In this document: positions 29,485 through 39,158 of the stretch, piece by piece
Position numbering within the stretch: position 1 is the first letter of the stretch
Layout: every line of letters begins with the position of its first letter
NCBI GenBank assembly: GCA_027624035.1
Contig: JAQBUI010000015.1
Span: 1 to 64,000 of the forward strand
Origin: Pseudomonadota bacterium
Lineage (GTDB): Bacteria > Pseudomonadota > Gammaproteobacteria > Pseudomonadales > Azotimanducaceae
DNA: 64,000 nt
Direction of reading: 5' to 3'
Notes under the pieces: generated by a model
Database searches by the model: none
Told to the model about the DNA's origin: nothing
The model's input: only the letters and a program-made list of their open reading frames with translations
Position numbers and translations under genes: made by a program

Positions 29485-30067
29485 TCGAACGCCTGATCAA
29501 GCCCTGCCCCGCTGGCGACTGGATTTGATTGCTGCCAGGTTGTGGGAGGGCGCCGTCATCGCTTATCCAACCGAAGGCGTCTGGGGTCTTGGCTGTGTGC
29601 CGACTAATGAGGAGGCAGTCGCTCGGCTGCTGGCGATGAAGGACCGGCCCTGGGATATGGGCCTGATCATGGTTGCCGCGAATGTGGCGCAGTTAATGCC
29701 ATTCCTTGAGGGTCTGAATGACGCTCTCCTTGACGAGCTGGACCGGACCTGGCCTGGCCCCGTCACCTACCTCGTTCCGGACAACGGCACGGCGCCAATG
29801 TGGGTCAAGGGCCAGCACTCCCGCGTCGCCCTGCGGGTTCCGGATCATCCGATTGTGTCCCAGTTGTGCACTGCACTGGATGCACCCCTCGTATCGACAT
29901 CAGCGAATCCCACCGGCCGGGCGGCGGCCAGATCTGCCCTGCGGGTGCGACAATACTTTGGAAAGAGCCTCGATCTCGTGGTTCCAGGCCAACTGGGAGA
30001 TTTGAACGGTGCGTCGGAAATTCGTGATCTCGTGACCGGTGAAGTGATCCGGGGTCGAACCCGGTGA
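29477..30067 (+). CDS. tsaC: Threonylcarbamoyladenylate synthase, TsaC/YrdC family
   Basis: VIAYPTEGVWGLGC, WPGPVTYLVP, SRVALRVPDHP, STSANPTG. Confidence 0.92.
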   Translation: MPDRTPDQALPRWRLDLIAARLWEGAVIAYPTEGVWGLGCVPTNEEAVARLLAMKDRPWDMGLIMVAANVAQLMPFLEGLNDALLDELDRTWPGPVTYLVPDNGTAPMWVKGQHSRVALRVPDHPIVSQLCTALDAPLVSTSANPTGRAAARSALRVRQYFGKSLDLVVPGQLGDLNGASEIRDLVTGEVIRGRTR

Positions 30068-30882
30068 CGACGGCCCGATTGGCGGTCTTTGGTAACCCGA
30101 TTGGCCATAGCCGGTCCCCGGAGATCCACCATCAGTTTGCGGCGCAGCACGGCCTGGACATCGAGTACAAGCCGCTGCTGGTCCCAGTTGACGGATTTGA
30201 TCGTTACGCCCGGACGTTTTTGACCGATGGTGGCCTCGGATTCAACGTCACCGTACCCTTCAAGCAGGATGCGTTTCGTTTTGTCCAGAGCGCATCACCC
30301 GCCGCCACGATGGCGCAGGCCGTCAATACGGTCAGTATAAATGAGCAAGGTATGGTGACCGGGGACAATACCGATGGTGCTGGCCTGGTGACTGATCTGG
30401 TCAACAATCTCGGCTGGGAGCTTGAAGGCAGGAGAATACTGATACTCGGTGCTGGTGGTGCCGTTCGTGGCGTGCTTGCTTCGCTTTTATCGGGCGACCC
30501 GGCATCAATCAGTCTTCTGAACAGAACGACATCCCGGGCCCAGGTAGTGGCATCCCACTTTGGCGATCAACGGCTGGGCGTAGTCGAGGCTCACCTTGAT
30601 GGCGCCCCGTTTGACATTGTGATCAACGGAACCTCCGCAGGTCTGAACGGAGAACTACCCGACCTGCCGTCCCACGTGATAGGAGCCGGTACACGTTGTT
30701 ACGACATGAGCTACGGTAGCACCAGGACACCGTTTCTGGCCTGGGCAATGCGTTCAGGTGCAGTCTCGCTTGCCGATGGCCTGGGTATGCTGGTCGAGCA
30801 AGCTGCAAAGTCGTTTGAGATCTGGTTTGGTCTGCCGGTCACCACGGCACCCGTGATCGAACGGCTGCGGACGAGCCTGTGA
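30064..30882 (+). CDS. aroE: Shikimate dehydrogenase
   Basis: AVFGNPIGHSRSPEIHHQFA, GFNVTVPFKQ, NTDGAGLVTDL; GTG start. Confidence 0.95.
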   Translation: MTTARLAVFGNPIGHSRSPEIHHQFAAQHGLDIEYKPLLVPVDGFDRYARTFLTDGGLGFNVTVPFKQDAFRFVQSASPAATMAQAVNTVSINEQGMVTGDNTDGAGLVTDLVNNLGWELEGRRILILGAGGAVRGVLASLLSGDPASISLLNRTTSRAQVVASHFGDQRLGVVEAHLDGAPFDIVINGTSAGLNGELPDLPSHVIGAGTRCYDMSYGSTRTPFLAWAMRSGAVSLADGLGMLVEQAAKSFEIWFGLPVTTAPVIERLRTSL

Positions 30883-31091
30883 GGGACCAGCGCCGGTTCA
30901 TTGCCGGGGTCACCTGTCCGGCGTGTGGTGAGACAGACAAGACAATCGTATGGGAATCTTCCGCTGGCATGCACCGACAGTGTGTCGCCTGCGGAATGTC
31001 AGAACAGTTGGAGCCTGCTGCGGGCGATCCGAATTCACTGAGCGAGTGGCAGCCTGTCCGGATTGCGGACCCGCCGGAGGACAAAAGGTAA
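30879..31091 (+). CDS. YheV/DUF2387-like small zinc-ribbon protein
   Basis: 70 aa, RRFIAGVTCPACGETDKTIVWES...CVACGMSEQL; overlaps aroE stop. Confidence 0.75.
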   Translation: MRDQRRFIAGVTCPACGETDKTIVWESSAGMHRQCVACGMSEQLEPAAGDPNSLSEWQPVRIADPPEDKR

Positions 31092-31128
31092 TGTGATTGG
31101 GAAGCGATTGAACCCGGACATCGGCCGG

Positions 31129-31156
31129 TTGAGAAAAGTGGCTTCGCTGCTATAAT
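31129..31156 (+). promoter_or_regulatory. Putative sigma70 promoter for the cox operon (TTGAGA-N16-TATAAT)
   Basis: TTGAGA 31129-31134, TATAAT 31151-31156. Confidence 0.55.
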
Positions 31157-31524
31157 TGCGGCGCCCAGGCGCCTAATGGACCTGGTCCTGGATGTGGACG
31201 ACCTGGCTGGCTCATTGCCTCGTTGCTCCACTGTCTCATTGAGAGGGGTGTACAGGGGCAGCCTGTGTGTCGGTTTGTGTGGGCAGCGGGAAATTGAAGT
31301 ACAAAAAAGGAAGCCGAGAAAAAAGAAATACAAGAAGAATAAGTACAAGAAGAATAAGTACAAGAATAGAACAAGCATAGGAAGAAATAGTACAAGTAGA
31401 ACAAGAAGAACGCAGCGTCACATAAAAGCAGCGTCACATAAAAACAGTTTCCTGTACGCAGTATCTGTTTGGAGGTCCCCTGGTTCCCTGCCGGACCACT
31501 TCTTTACATAGTTGGAGTCTCTTG

Positions 31525-32670
31525 ATGATTAGAGCAAAAAGCAGTCAGTGGATTACTGGCTTGTTCCTGTTGCTGTCGGGCCATGCTGCGTTTGCGGGAT
31601 GGGGCGATCTGAATATGACCAGGGGCGTGACAGAGATCAGTCGCGAGGTCTACGACCTTCATATGATCATCTTCGGTGTCTGTGTCCTGATCGGCATCGT
31701 GGTCTTCGGCGTGATGATCGTCTCGATGCTGATGCACCGGAAATCGCTGGGCGCCAAGCCTGCGACTTTTCACGAGAATACGAGGCTTGAGTACCTCTGG
31801 ACCATCATTCCGATCGTCATATTGATCGGCCTTGCCGTCCCGGCGACCGGTACGCTGCGGGCGATGTACGATGCCGGAGAGTCCGATCTGGATATTGAGG
31901 TCCGCGGCCTGCAATGGAAATGGCAGTACACCTATCTGAATGAGGATCCGACGAGGGAGGTCAAGTTCGTCAGCAATCTGCTTACACCGGCAACTGAAAT
32001 CAACAATCAGGCGGACAAGGGTCAGTTCTATTTGCTTGAGGTCGATGAGCCACTGGTTATTCCAGTGAACAAGCGCATCCGTTTCCTGATCACATCTGAA
32101 GACGTGATTCATGCCTGGTGGGTTCCAGCCTTCGCGGTCAAGAAGGATGCGGTTCCCGGGTTTGTGCACGAGTCCTGGGCCATCGTTGAAGAACCCGGTG
32201 TGTACCGGGGTCAGTGTGCAGAACTTTGTGGCAAGGATCATGGCTTTATGCCCATTGTGGTCCACGCCGTAGAGCAGAGCGAGTATGAAACCTGGCTTGC
32301 CGGGAAGCAGGAGGAGGCCCGGCTGGTCTATGAAACGGTCGGAAAGGAGTGGACAAAGGATGAGTTGATGGCGACTGGTGAGGATGTCTACGCCAGGGTC
32401 TGTCAGACATGTCATCAGGCCAATGGTCAGGGGATTCCACCGGCGTTTCCGTCACTGGTCGGCACGGGTCTGTCTGTGGGGCCGATCGACGCCCACATCG
32501 ATATTGTCGTCAACGGCAAAGCGGGTACGGCAATGCAGGCATTTGGCTCACAGCTCAATCCGGCCGAGCTGGCCGCTGTCATCACTTACGAGAGAAACGC
32601 CTGGGGCAACGACACGGGTGACGTGTTGCAGCCCAGTCGGGTCAATGAAATGCTAACCGGTGGCCAATAG
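31525..32670 (+). CDS. coxB: Cytochrome c oxidase subunit II with C-terminal cytochrome c domain (caa3 type)
   Basis: CuA motif VYRGQCAELCGKDHGFMPI; C-terminal CQTCH. Confidence 0.95.
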   Translation: MIRAKSSQWITGLFLLLSGHAAFAGWGDLNMTRGVTEISREVYDLHMIIFGVCVLIGIVVFGVMIVSMLMHRKSLGAKPATFHENTRLEYLWTIIPIVILIGLAVPATGTLRAMYDAGESDLDIEVRGLQWKWQYTYLNEDPTREVKFVSNLLTPATEINNQADKGQFYLLEVDEPLVIPVNKRIRFLITSEDVIHAWWVPAFAVKKDAVPGFVHESWAIVEEPGVYRGQCAELCGKDHGFMPIVVHAVEQSEYETWLAGKQEEARLVYETVGKEWTKDELMATGEDVYARVCQTCHQANGQGIPPAFPSLVGTGLSVGPIDAHIDIVVNGKAGTAMQAFGSQLNPAELAAVITYERNAWGNDTGDVLQPSRVNEMLTGGQ

Positions 32671-32679
32671 GAGATTTCG

Positions 32680-34278
32680 ATGAGCGCGGTTATTGAAGAA
32701 CATCACGACGACCATCATCACGGCCCCGACAAGGGGATCATGCGTTGGGTCCTGACGACCAATCACAAGGACATCGGGACCCTGTATCTGTGGTTCAGTT
32801 TCATCATGTTTCTGACCGGTGGCGTCATGGCCCTGGTCATTCGGGCGGAACTGTTCCAGCCCGGTCTGCAGCTTGTGCAGCCGGAATTTTTCAATCAGAT
32901 GACGACCATGCACGGTCTGATCATGGTGTTCGGAGCGGTCATGCCCGCTTTTGTTGGCCTCGCCAACTGGCTGGTACCCATGATGATTGGCGCACCGGAC
33001 ATGGCATTGCCCAGAATGAACAACTTCAGCTTCTGGATACTGCCATTCGCGTTCGCGATGTTGCTGTCTAGTCTGCTTATGGAAGGTGGTGCTCCGAACT
33101 TTGGCTGGACATTCTATGCGCCACTGTCCACCGACTACGGTCCACCGAGCACGACCTTTTTCATCTTTGGTGTTCACCTGATGGGGATCTCTTCGATCAT
33201 GGGTTCCATCAACGTGATCGTGACCATTCTTAATCTTCGCGCCCCCGGGATGACCCTGATGAAGATGCCACTCTTTGTGTGGACCTGGTTGATCACGGCT
33301 TACCTGCTGATTGCGGTCATGCCGGTTCTGGCAGGTGTTGTGACCATGATGCTGATGGACATTCACTTTAATACTGCATTTTTCAACGCCGGGGGCGGTG
33401 GTGACCCCGTCCTGTTCCAGCACGTATTCTGGTTCTTCGGACATCCTGAGGTCTACATCATGATCCTGCCGGCGTTTGGTGTGGTGTCGGCGATCATCCC
33501 GACGTTTGCCCGCAAGCGCCTGTTTGGCTACGACTCCATGGTGTATGCCACCGCGTCCATTGCGTTCCTGTCGTTCATCGTGTGGGCCCACCACATGTTC
33601 ACGGTGGGTATTCCCATCGCCGGTGAGCTCTACTTCATGTACGCGACGATGCTGATTGCCGTTCCGACCGGCGTGAAGGTGTTCAACTGGGTGGCCACCA
33701 TGTGGCAAGGCTCCATGACGTTTGAGACCCCCATGTTGTTTTCCATCGCGTTCGTGATTCTGTTTACGATTGGAGGCTTTTCGGGACTGATGCTAGCGAT
33801 TGTGCCGGCAGATTTTCAATACCACGACACGTACTTTGTGGTAGCCCATTTTCACTACGTGCTGGTCCCTGGCTCGGTGTTCTCGATAATGGCTGCAGTC
33901 TATTACTGGCTACCCAAGTGGACGGGCAACATGTACAACGAGACGCTGGGCAAGACGCACTTCTGGCTGTCGTTTATCGGCGTGAATATCACGTTCTTCC
34001 CGCAGCACTTTACCGGTCTGGCAGGTATGCCGCGACGTATCCCCGACTATGCCCTGCAGTTCGCGGACTACAACATGATCTCCAGTTGCGGTGCCTTCCT
34101 GTTTGGCTTCAGCCAGCTTCTGTTTCTGTTCATCGTGATTCGCACGATCAAGGGCGGCAAGAAGGCGACGGATCAGGTCTGGGAAGGGGCGCACGGTCTG
34201 GAATGGACGATTCCCTCCCCGGCCCCGTACCATACCTTCTCGACGCCACCGAAGGATCTTTCCGAGGCTCACGGATAG
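32680..34278 (+). CDS. coxA: Cytochrome c oxidase subunit I
   Basis: HVFWFFGHPEVYIMILPAFG, VWAHHMFTVG, FHYVLVPGSVFSI. Confidence 0.97.
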   Translation: MSAVIEEHHDDHHHGPDKGIMRWVLTTNHKDIGTLYLWFSFIMFLTGGVMALVIRAELFQPGLQLVQPEFFNQMTTMHGLIMVFGAVMPAFVGLANWLVPMMIGAPDMALPRMNNFSFWILPFAFAMLLSSLLMEGGAPNFGWTFYAPLSTDYGPPSTTFFIFGVHLMGISSIMGSINVIVTILNLRAPGMTLMKMPLFVWTWLITAYLLIAVMPVLAGVVTMMLMDIHFNTAFFNAGGGGDPVLFQHVFWFFGHPEVYIMILPAFGVVSAIIPTFARKRLFGYDSMVYATASIAFLSFIVWAHHMFTVGIPIAGELYFMYATMLIAVPTGVKVFNWVATMWQGSMTFETPMLFSIAFVILFTIGGFSGLMLAIVPADFQYHDTYFVVAHFHYVLVPGSVFSIMAAVYYWLPKWTGNMYNETLGKTHFWLSFIGVNITFFPQHFTGLAGMPRRIPDYALQFADYNMISSCGAFLFGFSQLLFLFIVIRTIKGGKKATDQVWEGAHGLEWTIPSPAPYHTFSTPPKDLSEAHG

Positions 34279-34284
34279 TCAACA

Positions 34285-34857
34285 ATGGCCGAGCCGATTC
34301 GCGACCCGACCAGCCGTCCCGTCAGCCACAGGGGCACCATTTTCCGCCTCATCGGTGTGACGGTCGGGATGTTTGCCTTTGGCTTTCTGCTGGTGCCGCT
34401 GTACGACATTATCTGCGATGTGACCGGGCTCAACGGCAAAACCGGCGGGCCCTATGCGGCTACCGGTGAACTGGTGGAGGACCTTGATCGTGAGGTGACG
34501 GTGCAGTTCATCACCAATAATAACGCGGGGATGCCCTGGGAATTTCGGCCGATGGTTCGTTCGGTGACCGTCAACCCGGGCAAGATGACCACGGCGGAGT
34601 TTTACGTTCGCAATCCGGTGGATAGAACGATCGTTGCGCAGGCTGTGCCCAGTGTCACGCCGTTCCACGCGGCCGAGTATTTCCACAAAACAGAGTGCTT
34701 CTGCTTCGAGCAGCAACAGCTGGTGGAGGGGCAGGACCTGATGATGCCACTGCGTTTCGTTGTGGACCCGGCTATTCCGAAGAACGTCACCACACTGACT
34801 CTGTCCTATACCCTTTTTGATATTACCAGGGACGCGGGCTCGCTCGCGGCCAATTAG
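34285..34857 (+). CDS. ctaG: Cytochrome c oxidase assembly protein CtaG/Cox11
   Basis: FGFLLVPLYDIICDVTGLNGKTGG, HKTECFCFEQQQL. Confidence 0.95.
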   Translation: MAEPIRDPTSRPVSHRGTIFRLIGVTVGMFAFGFLLVPLYDIICDVTGLNGKTGGPYAATGELVEDLDREVTVQFITNNNAGMPWEFRPMVRSVTVNPGKMTTAEFYVRNPVDRTIVAQAVPSVTPFHAAEYFHKTECFCFEQQQLVEGQDLMMPLRFVVDPAIPKNVTTLTLSYTLFDITRDAGSLAAN

Positions 34858-34875
34858 CGCATTACGGAGACTACG

Positions 34876-35787
34876 ATGTCTGACACCAACTCTGCCACAC
34901 ATTACGAACCCTATTACGTACCCCACAATAGCCGACTGCCGATTTTTGCCTCCATCGGGATTTTCCTGACGGTATTTGGTATCGGCCATATTCTCAACGC
35001 AATGACTGCCGGCACCAGTGGCAGCCTTGGGGTCACCATCCTTTTGATCGGTGGGCTCGTGATGGGCTTTACGCTGTTCAGCTGGTTCGCTGTCGTGATT
35101 CGTGAAAACCATGAGAAGTTGTACAGTGATCAGATGAATCGCTCCTATGTATGGGGAATGAGCTGGTTCATCTTTTCAGAGGTCATGTTTTTTGCGGCGT
35201 TTTTTGGTGCGTTGTTCTATGTTCGTGTCTTCGTGGTTGACTGGCTGGGCGGCGTTGGGGACCGGGGTCCATCCGGCATGCTGTGGCCGGAGTATTCGCC
35301 AGAATGGCCGATGCTGAACACCCCCGATGAGGCCAGATTTCCTGGACCTGAGTCGACCATTCCTCCTTTTCAGCTGCCGTTGCTCAATACGATACTGCTC
35401 GTGACATCAAGCTTCACGGTGACCTTTGCGCACCACGCCATCAAGGAAGCCAATCGAAAGAAGCTGATTGGATGGCTCGGACTCACGATCGCCCTTGGAC
35501 TGATCTTCCTGTTTGTTCAGGCCTATGAATACCATCACGCTTATGTGGACCTGGGTCTGACGCTGGGTTCCGGCATCTATGGCACGACCTTTTTCATGTT
35601 GACCGGCTTCCACGGTGCCCATGTCACCCTGGGCACGATCATGCTGATCGTGATGTTTGGCCGCGCCCTGAAGGGCCACTTCAGCGGCGATGATTGCTTT
35701 GGATTTGAGGCGGCAGCCTGGTACTGGCACTTCGTGGATGTGGTCTGGCTCGGTCTGTTTGTCTTTGTCTACGTCCTCGGTAGCTAG
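34876..35787 (+). CDS. coxC: Cytochrome c oxidase subunit III
   Basis: WGMSWFIFSEVMFFAAFFGALFY, FHGAHVTLGTIML, YWHFVDVVWLGLFVFVYV. Confidence 0.96.
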   Translation: MSDTNSATHYEPYYVPHNSRLPIFASIGIFLTVFGIGHILNAMTAGTSGSLGVTILLIGGLVMGFTLFSWFAVVIRENHEKLYSDQMNRSYVWGMSWFIFSEVMFFAAFFGALFYVRVFVVDWLGGVGDRGPSGMLWPEYSPEWPMLNTPDEARFPGPESTIPPFQLPLLNTILLVTSSFTVTFAHHAIKEANRKKLIGWLGLTIALGLIFLFVQAYEYHHAYVDLGLTLGSGIYGTTFFMLTGFHGAHVTLGTIMLIVMFGRALKGHFSGDDCFGFEAAAWYWHFVDVVWLGLFVFVYVLGS

Positions 35788-35964
35788 GGCGGCGCGTTGG
35801 ACACGAGGTTCACTGGAAGGACGCGCACCCTGAACGAGTGCGCTATCCGCCTGTTAGGACGTGCCCCGGCACACTGATCATCTCCGGCAGGTCATGAACC
35901 CAGCACCAGTCTGGAGACGGTGATCGGCTCGTATGCCGATCAATCCATTTGTCTGGTCCGTGTC

Positions 35965-36192
35965 TCAGGCGGCGTGAACGGCAGACCAGGGTGCATTCAG
36001 GCCCAGGTCGCCGGACCAGAAACCATAGGCGATGAACAGCAGCAGGAGCGCCGCGAGCGATACCCTGACCAGCAGCATTCTAGCCGTTCGTTTACCCCCA
36101 CGGCCCTGATCCACGAGCAGCGTGTACAGGGCACTCCCCAGCGCTACGAGGTTGCCGATGAAGAGCAGGACGATGATGATTTTAAGCCACAT
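35965..36192 (-). CDS. DUF2909-like twin-TM protein in cox cluster
   Basis: MWLKIIIVLLFIGNLVALGSALYTLLVDQGRGGKRTARMLLVRVSLAALLLLFIAYGFWSG. Confidence 0.85.
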   Translation of the reverse strand: MWLKIIIVLLFIGNLVALGSALYTLLVDQGRGGKRTARMLLVRVSLAALLLLFIAYGFWSGDLGLNAPWSAVHAA

Positions 36193-36262
36193 TGCGCGAA
36201 CCGTTGCTGTCGGCGCTGAATTGTCGCTCGAAAGGCCCGCCGACACCACCCGGTAATCAGGC

Positions 36263-36967
36263 ATGTATGTCCTGTTCAACTGGAAGGTCACCGCCTTCAG
36301 CCTGACGTGCGTGCTGGTGTTTGTTCACCTCGGCCTGTGGCAGCTTGAACGTGCCGGGGAAAAGGAAGTTCTGATCATCGAGCAACAGGCGATTGCCGGG
36401 TCCGATCCGTTACCGGGGTCCATGCTGACCCATGAAACGCAAAATGGTACGCCTGTGCATCTGAGGGGCCGCTTTGATACTGAGCGTGTATTGCTACTGG
36501 ACAACCGAATCGTCGATGGTGTCGTGGGGTATGAGGTCCTGATGCTGTTTCGTGATGTTTCACTGCCTGATCCTGTTCTGGTGAACAGGGGCTTTTTGCC
36601 AATGGGCAGGACCCGGAGCGATCTTCCACGGATTCCGGAACTTGTGAGATTGGATATGGCTGAGGGACGCCTGTACTGGCAATCCGAGGGCAAGCCGGTG
36701 TTTCCGGTATCGGGCTGGCCCAAGGTCATCCAGGCAACGAACCCTGTTGAAATCGGCAACATCATGGATGAGTCGATCTACCCTCACGTGGTTCGACTCA
36801 GCGAAAGTGACCCCAACGCGTTGCCCAGAGACTGGCCCCTTACGGTCATTCGCCCGGAGAAACATCTGGGCTATGCAGTCCAGTGGTTCCTGATGGCGAC
36901 TGCAGTGGTGATCGCGTATGGTTTCTTTACACTGCGTCGAGGCAGGGATCATGGAGATGAGGATTGA
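36263..36967 (+). CDS. SURF1 family cytochrome oxidase assembly protein
   Basis: FVHLGLWQLERAGEKE, GRFDTERVLLLDNRI, YAVQWFLMATAVVIAYGFFTLR. Confidence 0.9.
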   Translation: MYVLFNWKVTAFSLTCVLVFVHLGLWQLERAGEKEVLIIEQQAIAGSDPLPGSMLTHETQNGTPVHLRGRFDTERVLLLDNRIVDGVVGYEVLMLFRDVSLPDPVLVNRGFLPMGRTRSDLPRIPELVRLDMAEGRLYWQSEGKPVFPVSGWPKVIQATNPVEIGNIMDESIYPHVVRLSESDPNALPRDWPLTVIRPEKHLGYAVQWFLMATAVVIAYGFFTLRRGRDHGDED

Positions 36968-36969
36968 AT

Positions 36970-37530
36970 ATGGATGAGTCAGCACAGGCAGAGGCCACCA
37001 CTGCCAGCCGGGGCAAATTTCTGCTACTCGTCTGTATTGCGTTTGTGCCGATTGTGACCGCTTACCTCATGTATTTCTATATGCCGGACGTGGTCCCTGA
37101 TGGCAGAACCAACCAGGGCCAGTTGATGACGCCACCGGTTCGCATCGATACCATTGCCGGGGCCTTGTCTGATGGCCGCTGGGTCCTGCTGCAATTGGTG
37201 GATGCACCGTGTGAACGGAGGTGTGAAGAGACCCTGCACCTCTCACAACAGCTACGTACCGCGCTCGGCAAGGATTCGTCACGCGTCAGCCGGGCCGTTG
37301 TGGTTGCTCGGGCCGAGGACGCGTCGGATTTGTCCGACGGCAATATCGAAATCGTCGTCGACGCAGTGGGGTTCGAGTCCCTGGCGAAGGTGATCGGTGG
37401 CCCGCCGTCAAACCACATCTTCCTGATGGACCCCAATGGCAATATCATGATGTGGTATTCTCCCGATCAGGTCGGCAAGCCCCTGCTGAAGGACCTGAAG
37501 CACTTGCTTCGAATTTCCAATATCGGGTGA
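36970..37530 (+). CDS. Cox-cluster membrane-anchored thioredoxin-like protein
   Basis: Single N-terminal TM; WVLLQLVDAPCERRCEETLHLSQQLRTALGKD; conserved genomic position. Confidence 0.7.
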   Translation: MDESAQAEATTASRGKFLLLVCIAFVPIVTAYLMYFYMPDVVPDGRTNQGQLMTPPVRIDTIAGALSDGRWVLLQLVDAPCERRCEETLHLSQQLRTALGKDSSRVSRAVVVARAEDASDLSDGNIEIVVDAVGFESLAKVIGGPPSNHIFLMDPNGNIMMWYSPDQVGKPLLKDLKHLLRISNIG

Positions 37531-37590
37531 CCTTGTGGCATCAGCTTATGTAGAATCCAATTTCGTCCTACCCGCAATCATCATTGGATC

Positions 37591-38499
37591 GTGACCGAAC
37601 TGACACATAGCCAGACGATGTCATCGCCTTCCTGGCGAGACTATCTAGAGATGTGCAAACCACGCGTGGTTCTGCTGATGCTGCTGTGCACTCTGGTCGG
37701 TATGTTTCTAGCCACCTCCGGGGGAGTGCCCTGGAATATCCTGCTGTTTGGCAACCTGGGTGTGGCCCTCGTGGCCGGTTCTGCGGCGGCATTGAACCAT
37801 CTGCTGGATGCCTCCATCGACGCCAAAATGGCCAGGACCCACAATCGGCCCATTGCCCAGGGCAGGGTCAGTAGTCTTCAGGGTGGTATCTTTATTGGAG
37901 TAACAGGTATTGCCGGTGTCGCGATACTGGCGCTGCTGGTCAATCCATTGACGGCCTGGCTGAATGTCGCGTCCTGGATTGGATACGGGGTCATCTATAC
38001 CGCGTATCTGAAGCGGGCGACGCCCCAGAATATCGTCATTGGGGGCCTGTTTGGTGCGGCGCCGCCGCTGTTTGGCTGGACGGCGGTCACGGGAAGCATT
38101 GATGGCGGCGGGCTGCTCCTGGTTCTGATCATCTTCGCCTGGACCCCGCCACACTTCTGGGCGCTGGCCATTGACCGGATTGAAGATTACCGGAACGTGG
38201 ACGTCCCGATGCTGCCAGTGACCCACGGCGAGCAATACACGAAGGTGCACATCCTTCTGTATACGATCATCATGATTCTGGTGTCATTGCTGCCGTATGT
38301 TATCGGCATGAGCAACCTGTTGTACCTGGCGTCCGCGGTGGCGCTCGGCGCGGGCTTTCTGTACTGGAGCATCGTGTTATTGAAAGGGACCCATCCGAAT
38401 GCCCCGATTGAGACTTTTCGCTATTCGATCTTCTATCTGATGGCGCTCTTCGTGGCGCTGCTGGTGGACCACTATCTGCTACCTGTCGGTTATCTCTAG
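37591..38499 (+). CDS. cyoE: Protoheme IX farnesyltransferase
   Basis: WRDYLEMCKPRVVLLMLLC, NHLLDASIDAKMARTHNRPI, WTPPHFWALAI. Confidence 0.95.
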   Translation: MTELTHSQTMSSPSWRDYLEMCKPRVVLLMLLCTLVGMFLATSGGVPWNILLFGNLGVALVAGSAAALNHLLDASIDAKMARTHNRPIAQGRVSSLQGGIFIGVTGIAGVAILALLVNPLTAWLNVASWIGYGVIYTAYLKRATPQNIVIGGLFGAAPPLFGWTAVTGSIDGGGLLLVLIIFAWTPPHFWALAIDRIEDYRNVDVPMLPVTHGEQYTKVHILLYTIIMILVSLLPYVIGMSNLLYLASAVALGAGFLYWSIVLLKGTHPNAPIETFRYSIFYLMALFVALLVDHYLLPVGYL

Positions 38500-38510
38500 C
38501 ATGGTTCGCG

Positions 38511-39122
38511 GTGGATAGCGGCGTTCGAAACACGCTCCTTGTCACCCTGGCGCTCATCGCGATGGTGTTGGGTGCCCTGGTGGCGAGCGTGATGCTACGG
38601 GGCCCCTCCGAAGATGAACTGCGGTCGCTTGGTTACTATCGCCTGGAAACGCCGAGGCCGATAGCGGACTTCTCGATGCGGGATGACGAGGGCCGTGTCG
38701 TCTCCAGGACTGACCTGGAAGGCAGGTGGTCGCTGCTGTTTTTCGGCTTCACCTTCTGTCCGGACATTTGTCCAACCACGCTGTCCGTTCTCAATGAAGC
38801 GCGGCGCAGGATGTCCGAGCCGCCAAACATCGTGATGGTCAGCGTAGACCCTGACAGGGATACGCCGGCCGTACTGGCCCGCTACGTGAAGAGCTTCAAC
38901 CCGGAGTTTGCAGGTTTTACCGGCAGCTTTGATGAAACCGTTTCGCTCGCCCAGCAGCTCAACGTCGCGTTTGGCAAAGTCCCGGGGCCGGACCCCGGCA
39001 GTTACCTCGTTGATCACACTGCGAGCCTGGTGGTGATTGACCCCCAGGGGCGGTATGTCGGATTCATCAAGCCACCTCACCGGGCAAGCAATATTGTCGC
39101 CATTACGGAAACGTTCCGTTAA
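38511..39122 (+). CDS. SCO1/SenC family copper chaperone
   Basis: FFGFTFCPDICPTTLSVLNEA, VSVDPDRDTP. Confidence 0.92.
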   Translation: MDSGVRNTLLVTLALIAMVLGALVASVMLRGPSEDELRSLGYYRLETPRPIADFSMRDDEGRVVSRTDLEGRWSLLFFGFTFCPDICPTTLSVLNEARRRMSEPPNIVMVSVDPDRDTPAVLARYVKSFNPEFAGFTGSFDETVSLAQQLNVAFGKVPGPDPGSYLVDHTASLVVIDPQGRYVGFIKPPHRASNIVAITETFR

Positions 39123-39158
39123 GCCCGGACGTTCCGGTGGCAAGCCGCGGCTTCTCAG

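Noticed and set aside
30839-31437. Antisense ORFs rich in Phe/Leu/Tyr (FLYLFFLYFFFLG)
   Set aside because: Complement of the purine-rich cox leader repeat; no independent coding evidence
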